Assembly (NCBI RefSeq): GCF_963677565.1
Contig: NZ_OY781981.1
Location: 3,836,001-3,900,000, forward strand
Source of the DNA: an uncultured Draconibacterium sp.
GTDB taxonomy: Bacteria; Bacteroidota; Bacteroidia; Bacteroidales; Prolixibacteraceae
DNA length: 64,000 nt
Direction: 5' to 3'
This document shows positions 8,054 through 17,217 of this stretch, piece by piece; the first letter of the stretch is position 1; each line of letters opens with the position of its first letter. The notes below the pieces were generated by a model. That model saw only the letters and a list, made by a program, of their open reading frames with translations, was not told the origin of the DNA and did no database searches. The position numbers and the translations under genes are program-made.

Positions 8054-9822
8054 AGTGTGTACTCTCCTTGTAAAATAAATTGTTCAACTTTCTCCGGAAG
8101 AACGGACATTTCATCGATGGTTTGAGCCGACGTATTCCAGTCTTTCCACCACTGGCGCAACTCATCAAATTTCGATTTTATTTGCTCTTTTACTTCTTCA
8201 TCTTCCTTGTCCTCCTGGTCAAAATTGATGGTACTATCAATCAGTTTTTGTACAGCTTCGTTAATAACAATGAGGCGTTCAGGACGGGTACAAGCATCAA
8301 GTTTATGGAAAGCATTTTGCTGCATAACACAGAAATCGATGGTGAGTCCTTTTTGAAACAATACATATTTTTCTATCGGGACTTTCTTCAATCCAATTGT
8401 ACTGATGGTTTGATCGATACCATTTGCCTCATGTAACGTTTGCAGCATTTTATTACGGTCGTCCCACGAAATAAAACTATCGTAAACCGACGATGTATAT
8501 GCCAGTGGATCGATTGCCGGGTATTTTTTAGCATCAGCGCGGTCTTGCGACAAGCCCCAGAAACCACCGGTTGCATCCATTGTTGCCTGTGTTACCGGTT
8601 CCTGGAAGTTACCTCCTGCAGGCGATACTGTTCCGATAAAAGTTAATGAACCACCTGTTCCCTGATCGGCGCCGGCACGCTGATACATTCCTTTAATCTG
8701 ATCCGGGATATCCATTGGGAAAGCCTCCGGACCGGGAATATCTCCCTGGCGACCACTACGCTCGCGAAGTGCCTGTGCCCAACGCGAAGTGGAGTCGGCT
8801 AAAAGCACCACACTGTAGCCCTGGTAGCGGTAATATTCGCCCACAGTTAATGCAATAAAAACACTGGCCTCACGCGCTGCAACAGGCATCGAGCTAGTGT
8901 TTCCGAAAATACACATCCTGTTCATCAGCGAGTCGCCGGTTGACGGGTCTTCCAATTCTGCAAAATCTTTAAACACCTCAACAGCCTCACCGGCACGTTC
9001 GCCACAGGCAGCCATAATAATAATGTCGGCTAAAGCATATTTACACAGCGAGTGCTGTAAAACGGTTTTCCCGGCACCAAAAGGCCCAGGATTTCCAACC
9101 GTTCCGCCATAACTAACCGGTGCCAGCAAATCGATAACACGCACCCCGGTAGAAATAGTTTTGCTTGGAATAGCGCGATCCTTAAACGGAATAGGTGATT
9201 TAACCGCCCAACGGAATGCCAGTTTTAACTCGTGTTTTGTGTTTTGACTATCGGAAATTACGGCAACAGTTTCTGTAATATTAACCTCGCTTTTCTTGAT
9301 AATGCTCTCCACTTTGCATTTGCCAAAATTAAAGGGTACCAAAATGCTGTGGGTTAAACGTCCTTCAGGAACGGTACCGATGGCATCGCCACCATATACT
9401 TTGTCGCCAACTGCTACCGATGGGGTAAATTCCCACAATTTTTCTTCGTCAAGTGCCGGCGCTTTCATTCCGGGAACCAGGTAAGCATTCTGTTCGCCCA
9501 GTTTATATAAGGGATTTTGCAGTCCGTCCCAAATACTGGTTAGCAACCCCGGACCCAGAAGTACCGATAAAGACTTGCCGGTAAATTCAACCTGATCGCC
9601 AATTTGAGCACCTGTTAAATCCTCAAAAACCTGCATTTCAACTATCCCTGCATCTGCATTTTTCGGATCGGGATCGATTTGTAATACTTCGGCTTGTAAC
9701 GATTTACCATCTACTATAACATTGGCAGTTTCACCCATTATCACATTTCCGTAGAATCGCGCTTTCACCAACGAATCCTGAATGGATATGAGCTTGCCTG
9801 TTCTTGTTGTATTATTATTCAT
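8050..9822 (-). CDS. atpA: V-type ATPase catalytic subunit A
   Basis: This is the ATP-hydrolysing subunit. In the 590-residue protein the Walker A loop GPFGAGKT lies at 246-253, with CGERAGEAVEV at 273-283 carrying the catalytic glutamate. The extra non-homologous region between the barrel and the nucleotide fold, which distinguishes A from F-type beta, is present before the P-loop. The phrases GNTSSMPVAAREAS and LADSTSRWAQALRERSGR are also diagnostic. It is the first gene of the operon. Chlamydiae and several Bacteroidota have this enzyme in place of, or beside, the F-type; which case applies here is not visible. Confidence 0.96.
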   Translation of the reverse strand: MNNNTTRTGKLISIQDSLVKARFYGNVIMGETANVIVDGKSLQAEVLQIDPDPKNADAGIVEMQVFEDLTGAQIGDQVEFTGKSLSVLLGPGLLTSIWDGLQNPLYKLGEQNAYLVPGMKAPALDEEKLWEFTPSVAVGDKVYGGDAIGTVPEGRLTHSILVPFNFGKCKVESIIKKSEVNITETVAVISDSQNTKHELKLAFRWAVKSPIPFKDRAIPSKTISTGVRVIDLLAPVSYGGTVGNPGPFGAGKTVLQHSLCKYALADIIIMAACGERAGEAVEVFKDFAELEDPSTGDSLMNRMCIFGNTSSMPVAAREASVFIALTVGEYYRYQGYSVVLLADSTSRWAQALRERSGRQGDIPGPEAFPMDIPDQIKGMYQRAGADQGTGGSLTFIGTVSPAGGNFQEPVTQATMDATGGFWGLSQDRADAKKYPAIDPLAYTSSVYDSFISWDDRNKMLQTLHEANGIDQTISTIGLKKVPIEKYVLFQKGLTIDFCVMQQNAFHKLDACTRPERLIVINEAVQKLIDSTINFDQEDKEDEEVKEQIKSKFDELRQWWKDWNTSAQTIDEMSVLPEKVEQFILQGEYTL

Positions 9823-10133
9823 GTTATCTTATATAGAATGTCTAAAAAATCTTAATATAGTTTGTTTCCTAAATATGAACTTCCTCTCAATTGTCTTTAA
9901 AGTTTAATTTTAACATTACTTAAAGAATAGTGGGATATTGTCAATATGACACTTTGATAACTTTCTTACTTGGTTTGTTGCTTTAAATTGTTGAAGATGC
10001 TTACTATTTGTTGCCCGAAATCTCATATTACTTATAATTGCCTGGAAATAGAATTACTTCTTTTTTCTGTTAGAATTTACAATATTGTTTTGCATGGTAT
10101 CTTATTTTTAGTATTATCCTTTTATTAAATAAG
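9823..10133 (-). other. Intergenic region with the likely V-ATPase promoter
   Basis: These 311 AT-rich bases hold no gene. They should contain the V-ATPase promoter, but I found no exact TAnnTTTG element on the minus strand. A short inverted repeat TGTCA-ATA-TGACA at 9939-9951 could be a regulator site. No clear terminator for the stress-protein pair is visible at its right end. Confidence 0.4.
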
Positions 10134-11003
10134 TCAGAGAAAAAGTGATTCAACAGGATTTGGTGTATAGTTAACTGTAAACACCGGCAACTTACTACCA
10201 TGAACTATCTCGGCCACAAATCTTCCTATACTGGAGTTTGAGAATACAGATTCCTGATGAGTACGTATTATTACTAATTCGGGTTTTTCTTCCTTTATAT
10301 AGTTTAGAATAACCTCATGCGAATCATGATTGTAAACTTTTAGAATTTTAATATCACATTCAATATTATGCTCCCAAAATAAGTGACGGATTTTTTGTGC
10401 GTTTTTTAAGGCAAGACTATTGGCTTCATTTATATTTGCTTTCAATGCTGATAAAATGGTAATTTTCGCATTGTGCCTTTTCGCTAAAAATTTTGCCCAT
10501 AAAAGTCTTTTCTTTGTTGATTGTGTAATATCGATTGGAATTGCAATGTTTTTAATTTTAGGAACACCAAAATCTTTGTTTACAGTTAAAACAGGGCACT
10601 TTGATAAGCTCACTAATTCATTGATTTCATCTTTATTCAAAGCTCCCTCATAATTCCCATCACTTTTATCTATCAATAAAAACTCAAGACTGTCGGTTTT
10701 TGACTTTTCCAACAAAACATTTACCGGATTACCTGCACGTACTGAAATTACAATATCGCTCGGAAGTTTTTTACCAATAACATCTTCAACAAAGTTTGTG
10801 AGCTCTATTTTAGCCTTTGTTACTGCTTTTTCTGTCTCTTCGGGCTGAAAATTTCGTTCAAAAAATGACGCTTGCTTTATTACGTTTAATAAAACAAGCT
10901 TTACATCTAACGTTCCTTGCAAATACAAAGCCTCTTTTAGTACGGTTTCTCCTTCTTTATTGGGAGAAATAAGGGCTAAAATGCTATATTCTTTCTGTTT
11001 CAT
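10134..11003 (-). CDS. Universal stress protein, two UspA domains
   Basis: The 289-residue protein has two tandem UspA folds. The first is about residues 5-145, ending in CPVLTVNKDF. The second is about 150-280, with SSIGRFVAEIVHGSKLPVFTVN, which resembles the ATP-binding G-x9-G-S/T motif followed by the last strand. Usp proteins help cells survive starvation, hypoxia or redox stress; the direct target is unknown. It lies 12 bases after another Usp gene, and the two form an operon. The first domain lacks a clean nucleotide motif, so only the second may bind ATP. Confidence 0.85.
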   Translation of the reverse strand: MKQKEYSILALISPNKEGETVLKEALYLQGTLDVKLVLLNVIKQASFFERNFQPEETEKAVTKAKIELTNFVEDVIGKKLPSDIVISVRAGNPVNVLLEKSKTDSLEFLLIDKSDGNYEGALNKDEINELVSLSKCPVLTVNKDFGVPKIKNIAIPIDITQSTKKRLLWAKFLAKRHNAKITILSALKANINEANSLALKNAQKIRHLFWEHNIECDIKILKVYNHDSHEVILNYIKEEKPELVIIRTHQESVFSNSSIGRFVAEIVHGSKLPVFTVNYTPNPVESLFL

Positions 11004-11015
11004 TTTTTTGTTTTT

Positions 11016-11786
11016 TTAATTATTCATCAAACCGGATTTTTCATTCTCGATTACAATTAAATCTCTGCTCGTCTTATTTAGATATTTGCTAATACCTTTA
11101 CATTTAGTTCTGCTCTCCGCTGTATTGAAGGCAATGTCAATTTCATTAATGTAATCGGTGTAGTAGGTTTTTATATCCTTAGAAACGTTTTCAGATGATG
11201 CTTTCACTACAAATAGTACTTCTAAATTTGAATTTGTTTTCCTGCAAATTTCAATAACCTGACTGTAGAGTTGTTCTGAAGGTTTTTGATTTGGATTTCC
11301 AACAAAAAGTATCTTTTTTGAAGTTTCTCCTTCAAAGGTTTTAGGTAAAATAAAAAGAGGATTTTTCGCGGTATTAATTATTTTTTCAAGACAACCGTTT
11401 TGTCTTCTACACGAATCTTCAAAAGAATTATGCGTTGACAAAACAAGATTGTATTGCCCTTTCATGTTGGGCATGTATTTAAGAACCGAATTAAGTTCTC
11501 CTTCAATCGAGAAGGTATTTATTGGTTGTTCTTCCGTTTTAAAATGTTTTAATAATCTGTTTTTTAGAGCCCCCAATTCTTTTTGAGTTATTTTTTTTAG
11601 GTGATGACTTAGGTTGCGCATTGTAAAGTGACCCAAACCAGGACTTTGATATGTTTGCAAAATTGAAATTGGAGATTTATTCTTATTAAGAAATTGTATT
11701 GCAAATGAAGCTGCATGCCAACTTCCATCCGAGAAATCTGCTAATATTAAAATCGATGGTTGATTATTTCTGAATCTTGCTTTCAT
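11016..11786 (-). CDS. Universal stress protein-like, divergent
   Basis: This 256-residue protein is the leader of a two-gene stress-protein operon. Its start resembles a UspA fold (SILILADFSDGSWHAASFAIQFL, strand then helix), and the region ending NPLFILPKTF is like the last strand of domain one. The second half is more divergent and ends abruptly after LIVIENEKSGL, so the second domain may be incomplete. No clear ATP-binding motif is visible, so it may be a non-ATP-binding member. An exact TAnnTTTG promoter element lies just upstream. Confidence 0.7.
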   Translation of the reverse strand: MKARFRNNQPSILILADFSDGSWHAASFAIQFLNKNKSPISILQTYQSPGLGHFTMRNLSHHLKKITQKELGALKNRLLKHFKTEEQPINTFSIEGELNSVLKYMPNMKGQYNLVLSTHNSFEDSCRRQNGCLEKIINTAKNPLFILPKTFEGETSKKILFVGNPNQKPSEQLYSQVIEICRKTNSNLEVLFVVKASSENVSKDIKTYYTDYINEIDIAFNTAESRTKCKGISKYLNKTSRDLIVIENEKSGLMNN

Positions 11787-11809
11787 TTATACAATTATTT
11801 TGTTTGAAG

Positions 11810-11817
11810 CAAAATTA
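11810..11817 (-). promoter_or_regulatory. -7 promoter element of the stress-protein operon
   Basis: On the minus strand the sequence is TAATTTTG, an exact match to the Bacteroidota -7 consensus TAnnTTTG. A start about 7 bases downstream would give a short leader of roughly 16-20 bases before the ATG at 11786. No clear -33 TTG was found. Confidence 0.45.
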
Positions 11818-11847
11818 GAATCAGAAAATGCGAATCACTACAGGTGC

Positions 11848-11900
11848 AGACCTACTTAGAATGAGGAAAAGGTCTACTATCTGGTAGGGAAATTCCTACC
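11848..11900. promoter_or_regulatory. Cluster of inverted repeats upstream of the stress-protein operon
   Basis: Two inverted repeats lie 30-90 bases upstream of the stress-protein promoter. One is AGACCT (11848-11853) with AGGTCT (11870-11875). The other is GGTAGG (11883-11888) with CCTACC (11895-11900). They look like binding sites for a dimeric activator or repressor; no protein can be named. Confidence 0.35.
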
Positions 11901-11940
11901 TTTTATTGTTAATGGTTCGTTATTAGGTGTTAATCCCTTG

Positions 11941-11985
11941 CTTGAAAAACAACAAGCTTCTTCAAAATACTTGAAGAAGCTTGTT
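11941..11985 (-). terminator. Terminator of tRNA-Pro
   Basis: A perfect 15-bp inverted repeat (11951-11965 with 11971-11985) with a 5-base loop is followed on the minus strand by GTTTTTC. It begins six bases after the tRNA 3' end. Confidence 0.85.
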
Positions 11986-11990
11986 ATCTG

Positions 11991-12064
11991 TCGGGATGAC
12001 AGGATTTGAACCTGCGACCCCTTCGTCCCGAACGAAGTACGCTACCGGACTGCGCTACATCCCG
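11991..12064 (-). tRNA. tRNA-Pro (anticodon CGG)
   Basis: Read on the minus strand, the gene folds into a full cloverleaf. The acceptor arms are CGGGATG and CATCCCG, the D-stem is GCGC/GCGT, and the anticodon stem is CTTCG/CGAAG with loop TTCGGGA. The T-arm is GCAGG-TTCAAAT-CCTGT, and the discriminator base is A. The anticodon CGG reads proline codon CCG. The anticodon arm is identical to that of E. coli proK. The CCA end is not encoded. Total length is 74 bases with discriminator. Confidence 0.95.
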
Positions 12065-12185
12065 AAATTGAGCCAGCTAATTTAAATAAAATTTTAAAAA
12101 ATATTTCTTTGAATGGAAAAGAAAATAGATCACATATTTTGTGGCTTTTATTTACTATTTTGAGCATGAGTTCAAAAGATATAGT

Positions 12186-12680
12186 ATGAAAGAATTTAAA
12201 AAAGTTGAGATGAGTGTTATTGGTAGAATTTCTACTCCGCATAAAACCATTGCTAATATTCCTATTCAGGCGGTAGGGGCAGAAGAGTTTGTTGGGCTTA
12301 TTGAACTTGAACCACATTTACGTGATGCATTGGAAGGGTTGGAAGGATTTTCAAATTTAATTTTGCTTTACCACTTTCATTTGATAGATGGATACAGCGT
12401 TAAAGTAAAACCTTTTATGGATGATATAGAGCATGGATTATTTGCAACACGCACACCCAAAAGGCCTTCTCCAATTGGTATGTCAACTGTAGAACTGATT
12501 AAAATAGAGGAAAATAAAATATGGTTTAAGGGCGCTGATATGCTGGATGGAACACCTTTGATTGATATTAAACCTTTTTTCAGGCAAGTAGATAACAGAC
12601 CCGATGCAGTTAGTGGCTGGCTGGATTCAAAAGATGAAAACCTGCCAAGCCGACATCGGTCTGATGATCGTTTTGCGTGA
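12186..12680 (+). CDS. TrmO/TsaA-family tRNA methyltransferase
   Basis: Members of this family (TrmO) methylate N6 of t6A37 in threonine tRNAs using S-adenosylmethionine bound in a beta-barrel. In the 164-residue product the key phrase FATRTPKRPSPIGMSTVEL spans about 86-104, and DMLDGTPLIDIKPF spans 118-131; both are diagnostic. The reading frame also opens at a GTG at 12141. I prefer the ATG at 12186 because it gives the family's usual N-terminus just before the VIGRI strand. The gene stops 2 bases before the convergent PBP1A stop, leaving no room for a terminator between them. Confidence 0.88.
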   Translation: MKEFKKVEMSVIGRISTPHKTIANIPIQAVGAEEFVGLIELEPHLRDALEGLEGFSNLILLYHFHLIDGYSVKVKPFMDDIEHGLFATRTPKRPSPIGMSTVELIKIEENKIWFKGADMLDGTPLIDIKPFFRQVDNRPDAVSGWLDSKDENLPSRHRSDDRFA

Positions 12681-12682
12681 TT

Positions 12683-15064
12683 CTAATTTTTGTCTTTTTT
12701 CCGAAAAATACTCTTGATTTTTTTCCAAAGCTGACCTTTTTCCTTTGTTTCAGGGGTGGCATCAGGACGGTCTTTCAAATCAGATGATTCTTTCTTACCA
12801 AAAATGCTTGCAAAGTTAAAGTCGTGCTTTTCAATATCCAGAACCTCTTTATAAGAAGGCTCGTTTAACATCGCCAGCAGCTCGGGTTCCGGATCGCGGA
12901 ACATGCTGTATTGAAGATGTGAAAACTTTTTGTCGCGGTATGTTTTATAAAAGAATTTTCCGACAATGGGCAATGCCATGTAGGCGCCTTGTCCGTAGGT
13001 TGTTGTTCTGAAGTGTACGCGTGGATCATCAGCTCCAACCCAACAGCCTGTTACCAAATGAGGCGTAAGACCAATAAACCAACCATCAGAATTGTTTTGT
13101 GTAGTACCGGTTTTCCCTGCAAAGTCGCCCGGAATTTTGTAAACTGTTCGAATACCTCTACCGGTTCCTTCGTCAACAACGGCTTCCATCATATTAATAA
13201 CTGCCCTGCAATTTTCAGGAGAAACCACCGGTTCATCAGGAAGATCGTAGTTAAATGTCTCTAAAATATTCCCGTTTTTATCGGCAATCTGCAACAGGTA
13301 GTTCGACTGAACAGGTTTGCCATCGTTAACTATTCCGGCAAAAGCTTCAACCATTTCTTTTAACGAAACCGATGCTACACCCAAGGCCAGAGATGGATAA
13401 TCAGGCAACTCAGAGGAGATACCAAGATCTTCAGCAATTTCTATCGTTTCATCAATCCCTGCTTCGAGCAATACTTCCACTGAAACCGTATTCAACGATT
13501 TTGCCAAAGCACCTTTCATACTGTAATAGCCACCATATTCATTGTGCGAATTACGTGGCGCCCAGTCTTTATATTCTTTGTAAACTTTGTGTTGATTTAT
13601 AAAGTATGTATCAGCAGATATATCTTCCTCCAAAGCCGCCAGGTAAACGAAAGGTTTAAATGTTGAACCCGTTTGACGCGGTGCGGTTACATGGTCGTAT
13701 TTAAAAAAGCGGTAATCAATTCCGCCAACCCATGCTTTCAGCTGTGCACTCTGCGGATCAATTGCAATAAATCCGGCATTTAATAATTTCAAATAGTGTT
13801 TTAGCGAATCAAGTCGGGTAACTTCGGCACTTTTAACACCGTCCCACGAAAACAACGATGCATGAGTTTTTGCCGAATATTTTTTCAGTTCTTCAGAATA
13901 AGAAGCACCGCTTGTGTTTTGGTTTTGGATGGCACTTTTAAGGATTTCCGGATTTTCTCTGAAAATATCTCTTGATTTCCAATGATTGTCGAATACCTTC
14001 TGCAGGTTCTTCATGTACTCTTTTACCGACTGCTGCGCATAACGCTGGAGGTTGTAATCGATGGTTGTAGTAATCTTTAATCCATCAGTGTACAAATTGT
14101 ATGGTTCTCCTTTCTCATTTAAATTATCCTCGCACCAATCCAGCAATTCAGGCTTTAAACGTTCAAGAAAATACGGAGCAGGCCCCTGGTTATATGAAAT
14201 CAGGCGATAATGCACTCCCAAAGGTTTCTCTTTGTATTTTTCGGCATCAGCAGCATTCAGATAATCATTTTTTACCATTAGATCGATTACCACATTACGG
14301 CGACCTAAGGCACGATCGGGATGGGTACGCGGATTGTAATAATTGTTGGCTTTCAGCATACCAACAATAACTGCAGCCTCGTGTACATCAAGACTTCTGG
14401 GCGATTTGGAAAAGAAACGTTCAGAAGCAACTTCAATTCCATAGATATTTTCAGCAAATGGGACTGTATTCAGGTACAAAGCCAGAATTTCCTGCTTCGT
14501 ATAAATTCGCTCTAAACGGTAGGCAATTATTGCCTCGCGTAATTTATTTACCGGCATCGATAAAGGCCCATAATCAACACGAGGGAAAAGGTTTTTGGCA
14601 ATTTGCTGACTAATGGTACTTCCACCTCCGGAAGCATCGTTACGCATCAAAATAGATTTTACCAATACACGGGCCAGAGCTATTTCGTCAATACCGCGAT
14701 GTTCGTAAAAGCGGGAGTCTTCGGTTGCAATAAGTGCATTTATTACATTTGGCGAAATTTCATCAAAAGTGGCGTAACTGCGGTTTTCAACGTAATACCG
14801 TCCTAATATTTTTCCATCGATGGAATAAACTTCCGATGCCAGCGGGTTATTGATTTGCTGCAACTGCGATTTTGATGGAACCGGTCCTAAAACGCCAAGA
14901 AATACCAGGATAAAGAAAAGACACCCCAGTAAAAAGACCACAATTCCGGCTTTAAAGATAAAGTTCAGAATCGGGTATTTTTTCTTTGATTTTTTTGATT
15001 TGCCTTTTTTCCGGCTCACCGGTTTTTTGGTCCGGGAAGTTGTATTTATTTTCTTTTTTGCCAC
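12683..15064 (-). CDS. mrcA: Penicillin-binding protein 1A (bifunctional transglycosylase/transpeptidase)
   Basis: PBP1A polymerises and cross-links peptidoglycan on the outer face of the inner membrane. The 793-residue protein has a very basic cytoplasmic tail (about residues 1-30, rich in Lys/Arg) and one transmembrane helix (about 38-60). A GT51 domain follows with EDSRFYEHRGID at 115-126, where the first Glu is catalytic, and GGSTISQQ at 147-154. The transpeptidase has the Ser-x-x-Lys motif in TGSTFKPF near residue 466 and KTGTT near 651. The C-terminus is again basic and low in complexity. Length is normal for the family. Confidence 0.95.
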   Translation of the reverse strand: MAKKKINTTSRTKKPVSRKKGKSKKSKKKYPILNFIFKAGIVVFLLGCLFFILVFLGVLGPVPSKSQLQQINNPLASEVYSIDGKILGRYYVENRSYATFDEISPNVINALIATEDSRFYEHRGIDEIALARVLVKSILMRNDASGGGSTISQQIAKNLFPRVDYGPLSMPVNKLREAIIAYRLERIYTKQEILALYLNTVPFAENIYGIEVASERFFSKSPRSLDVHEAAVIVGMLKANNYYNPRTHPDRALGRRNVVIDLMVKNDYLNAADAEKYKEKPLGVHYRLISYNQGPAPYFLERLKPELLDWCEDNLNEKGEPYNLYTDGLKITTTIDYNLQRYAQQSVKEYMKNLQKVFDNHWKSRDIFRENPEILKSAIQNQNTSGASYSEELKKYSAKTHASLFSWDGVKSAEVTRLDSLKHYLKLLNAGFIAIDPQSAQLKAWVGGIDYRFFKYDHVTAPRQTGSTFKPFVYLAALEEDISADTYFINQHKVYKEYKDWAPRNSHNEYGGYYSMKGALAKSLNTVSVEVLLEAGIDETIEIAEDLGISSELPDYPSLALGVASVSLKEMVEAFAGIVNDGKPVQSNYLLQIADKNGNILETFNYDLPDEPVVSPENCRAVINMMEAVVDEGTGRGIRTVYKIPGDFAGKTGTTQNNSDGWFIGLTPHLVTGCWVGADDPRVHFRTTTYGQGAYMALPIVGKFFYKTYRDKKFSHLQYSMFRDPEPELLAMLNEPSYKEVLDIEKHDFNFASIFGKKESSDLKDRPDATPETKEKGQLWKKIKSIFRKKDKN

Positions 15065-15158
15065 CCGACAAAAGTATTATTTAAAACAATGTCTATGGAA
15101 GATAAACTGAAATGAAACCGAAATATTATAAACGAAAGACTGTTTATTTTTTCTGCAA

Positions 15159-15638
15159 TTAAACGATAAGCTCTTTTATAAAATACCAGGTCATCATTCC
15201 CGAAGTAATTAACTTTAACAGTGTTCCGGCCAGAAAGCCCATAAACGAACCAAATCCTGATTTTAACGCTTCTCCGGATTCTTTTCCTGCAGTAAGCTCA
15301 CCAATTACAGCCCCAAGGAAAGGGCCAATAATAATTCCGAACGGTGGGAAGAAAAACAGACCAATTACCAACCCGATTATACTGCCCCAAACACCACGTT
15401 TACTGCCACCAAATTTTTTGGTACCCCAGGCAGGAATAAGGTAATCAAGTGCATAAACAACTACTGTTATTATTGCCCAAATTATCAGGAACTTCGACGA
15501 GAACTGGTAGCGCTCGGTAAAGTGAAGCAGCAACAAACCAATGTAACTTAACGGAGGACCGGGGATTATGGGTAAAACACATCCTAAAATTCCGCTGATT
15601 ATAAATATTGATCCTAAAACGATTAGTAATATATCCAT
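15159..15638 (-). CDS. DUF456 membrane protein
   Basis: This 159-residue membrane protein has four to five hydrophobic helices. Gly/Pro-rich turns such as GCVLPIIPGPPLSYIGLL near the start and a central GxxxG-rich section (GVWGSIIGLVIGLFFFPPFG) match the DUF456 family. The function of the family is unknown. It follows the CPBP protease gene by 80 bases on the same strand and may share its transcript. Confidence 0.85.
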   Translation of the reverse strand: MDILLIVLGSIFIISGILGCVLPIIPGPPLSYIGLLLLHFTERYQFSSKFLIIWAIITVVVYALDYLIPAWGTKKFGGSKRGVWGSIIGLVIGLFFFPPFGIIIGPFLGAVIGELTAGKESGEALKSGFGSFMGFLAGTLLKLITSGMMTWYFIKELIV

Positions 15639-15718
15639 TTTTTATCTGATTAATTAAAGGATGTAAAAATAACATTTGGCTTACTTCACTCTGAGTATTT
15701 TCGGTGAACGGGCGAATA

Positions 15719-16534
15719 TCATCGGCGTTTGCCAAACCACGGAATACTTGTAAAATAGATAAGTACCACCGATAATGCCATTATAAAACTACTTAATATT
15801 AAAAGGTTGTTTCGTTCTAAAAGGTAAATGGAATGTTCGCGAATTTGTTGCCAATAGGTAACTGAAAGCAAAACCAGGGCATTATTAATAGAATGCCCAA
15901 TTATGGCAACCAGGATATTATTGGTGCGCAACATCAACCATCCGAGAAGCAATCCCAATACAAAAGTAGCCGGCATTTGCCACGGATTTAAGTGAAATAA
16001 CGAGAATAAAAGTGCCGACATAAATACAGCTACAAAACCATTGTAGTTTTTTCGGAATCCATTCAATAGCAATCCTCTGAATATTAATTCTTCAATTACA
16101 GGAGCAACCACTGCCACTTTCAGAAAAGCCCCCATAAAACCATAATCACCTTCAAAAATACGATCGAAAAGTTCCCAAAACCAGGGTGGGGCTGGCAACA
16201 TTTTTTCTACCCATATATTAACATCTTCGAGGAAATTATGTGCTCCCCAAAGAAAAGTAATTACCGGCAAGAATATAAGTGGATTGAAAAGTTTTAAAGG
16301 GAAAATCTCAAGAACAGGTGCTTTTGCTTTTTTAATTCCGTAAAGAAGGATAAACACCACTGAGCCAACTCCCAGTGCAATTTTTTTTATTGGGTTGTAT
16401 AAGTATTCAGTGCCTTTATAGTAATCGATTACTGCCAGCGGAAAATCAACAACAGTTTGAATAAAAATATACAAGATAACAAGGTGAATTCCCTGTAAAA
16501 TGGTTGGATAATATTTAGTGCGGTATTCTTCCAT
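15719..16534 (-). CDS. CPBP-family intramembrane metalloprotease (CAAX protease-like)
   Basis: The 271-residue protein has about eight hydrophobic helices and the three motifs of the CPBP/Abi family. These are EELIFR with Glu148, Glu149 and Arg153, LFSLFHLNPW with His181, and GHSINN with His214 and Asn218. The Glu and His residues should bind zinc in the membrane. Family members cleave prenylated proteins in eukaryotes; in bacteria they are linked to membrane-protein processing or bacteriocin immunity. There is no bacteriocin gene nearby, so the substrate is unknown. Confidence 0.88.
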   Translation of the reverse strand: MEEYRTKYYPTILQGIHLVILYIFIQTVVDFPLAVIDYYKGTEYLYNPIKKIALGVGSVVFILLYGIKKAKAPVLEIFPLKLFNPLIFLPVITFLWGAHNFLEDVNIWVEKMLPAPPWFWELFDRIFEGDYGFMGAFLKVAVVAPVIEELIFRGLLLNGFRKNYNGFVAVFMSALLFSLFHLNPWQMPATFVLGLLLGWLMLRTNNILVAIIGHSINNALVLLSVTYWQQIREHSIYLLERNNLLILSSFIMALSVVLIYFTSIPWFGKRR

Positions 16535-16588
16535 ACAGCTAATAAATATAGTACAATCCGAAAAACTAATAACAACCTGTTGAAAATT

Positions 16589-17110
16589 TTACGAACGTTT
16601 TCGTGCAGGAATTAATTTTTTGCCGGTTTTGAACGTAAAATATCGTTGAGCCATATAGCTGTAAACAATTACAAGAAGAGTAGTTATAATTTTTGACAAG
16701 GTGGCATATAAACCGCAATATTCTACAAAGAATTTCAGGAATACATAGTTGAGAATAATAGATCCGCCAACGGTAAGCAGGTACCTAAAGAGTTGAATAC
16801 GTCCTTTTAATTCCGACGAGGTAAAAGTTACATATTTTGCCAAAAAGAAACCGGTTGTAAACGTTATTGGGAAAACGATAAGAAAAGCAGCAATGTGCGG
16901 ACTGATTGCGATAAAGCCCAAATCAACAATTTGCATTTTAATCACAAAACGATAGAAAATAAAATACAGACTAATATCAAGCAAAGTATTTGCACCGCCG
17001 GTAGCAGCATAGCGAAAAATCTCTCGTGGCAAAAAATGCAAAAATGGAAAATAAAACCAATCAACCAGGTTGATGATCATTTTACCAATTTTCTCCAGAA
17101 TATTACGCAT
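16589..17110 (-). CDS. GtrA-family membrane protein
   Basis: GtrA-like proteins are small four-helix membrane proteins thought to flip polyprenyl-phosphate-linked sugars or assist related lipid flipping. The 173-residue protein has the family opening FRYAATGGANTLLDISLYF near residue 30 and four hydrophobic helices. A basic tail follows the last helix (TFKTGKKLIPARKRS). No partner glycosyltransferase (GtrB type) is adjacent. A TATTTTTG element lies 32 bases upstream of the start. Confidence 0.85.
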   Translation of the reverse strand: MRNILEKIGKMIINLVDWFYFPFLHFLPREIFRYAATGGANTLLDISLYFIFYRFVIKMQIVDLGFIAISPHIAAFLIVFPITFTTGFFLAKYVTFTSSELKGRIQLFRYLLTVGGSIILNYVFLKFFVEYCGLYATLSKIITTLLVIVYSYMAQRYFTFKTGKKLIPARKRS

Positions 17111-17141
17111 GCTTATTTTTATGAATTGAGGTGCAAAGAAA

Positions 17142-17149
17142 CAAAAATA
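17142..17149 (-). promoter_or_regulatory. -7 promoter element upstream of the GtrA gene
   Basis: On the minus strand this reads TATTTTTG, an exact TAnnTTTG match. Transcription would start about 25 bases before the GtrA ATG. No good -33 element is visible, so confidence is limited. Confidence 0.35.
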
Positions 17150-17217
17150 CTTGAATACTGGCTAATCCGAAAAATGTTTGGTGCCATCGGCAAGATAACA
17201 ATACAGAGAAAAATAGC

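Noticed and set aside
12141..12185. GTG start for the TrmO gene at 12141
   Set aside because: The extra 15 residues have no place in the family; the ATG at 12186 fits.
12042..12317. 91-codon leftward frame across the tRNA-Pro
   Set aside because: It runs into the tRNA and is antisense to TrmO; no coding signature.
15069..15076. Exact TACTTTTG promoter element before PBP1A
   Set aside because: It lies only 4 bases before the ATG, so the RNA would start inside the coding region; the match is probably chance.
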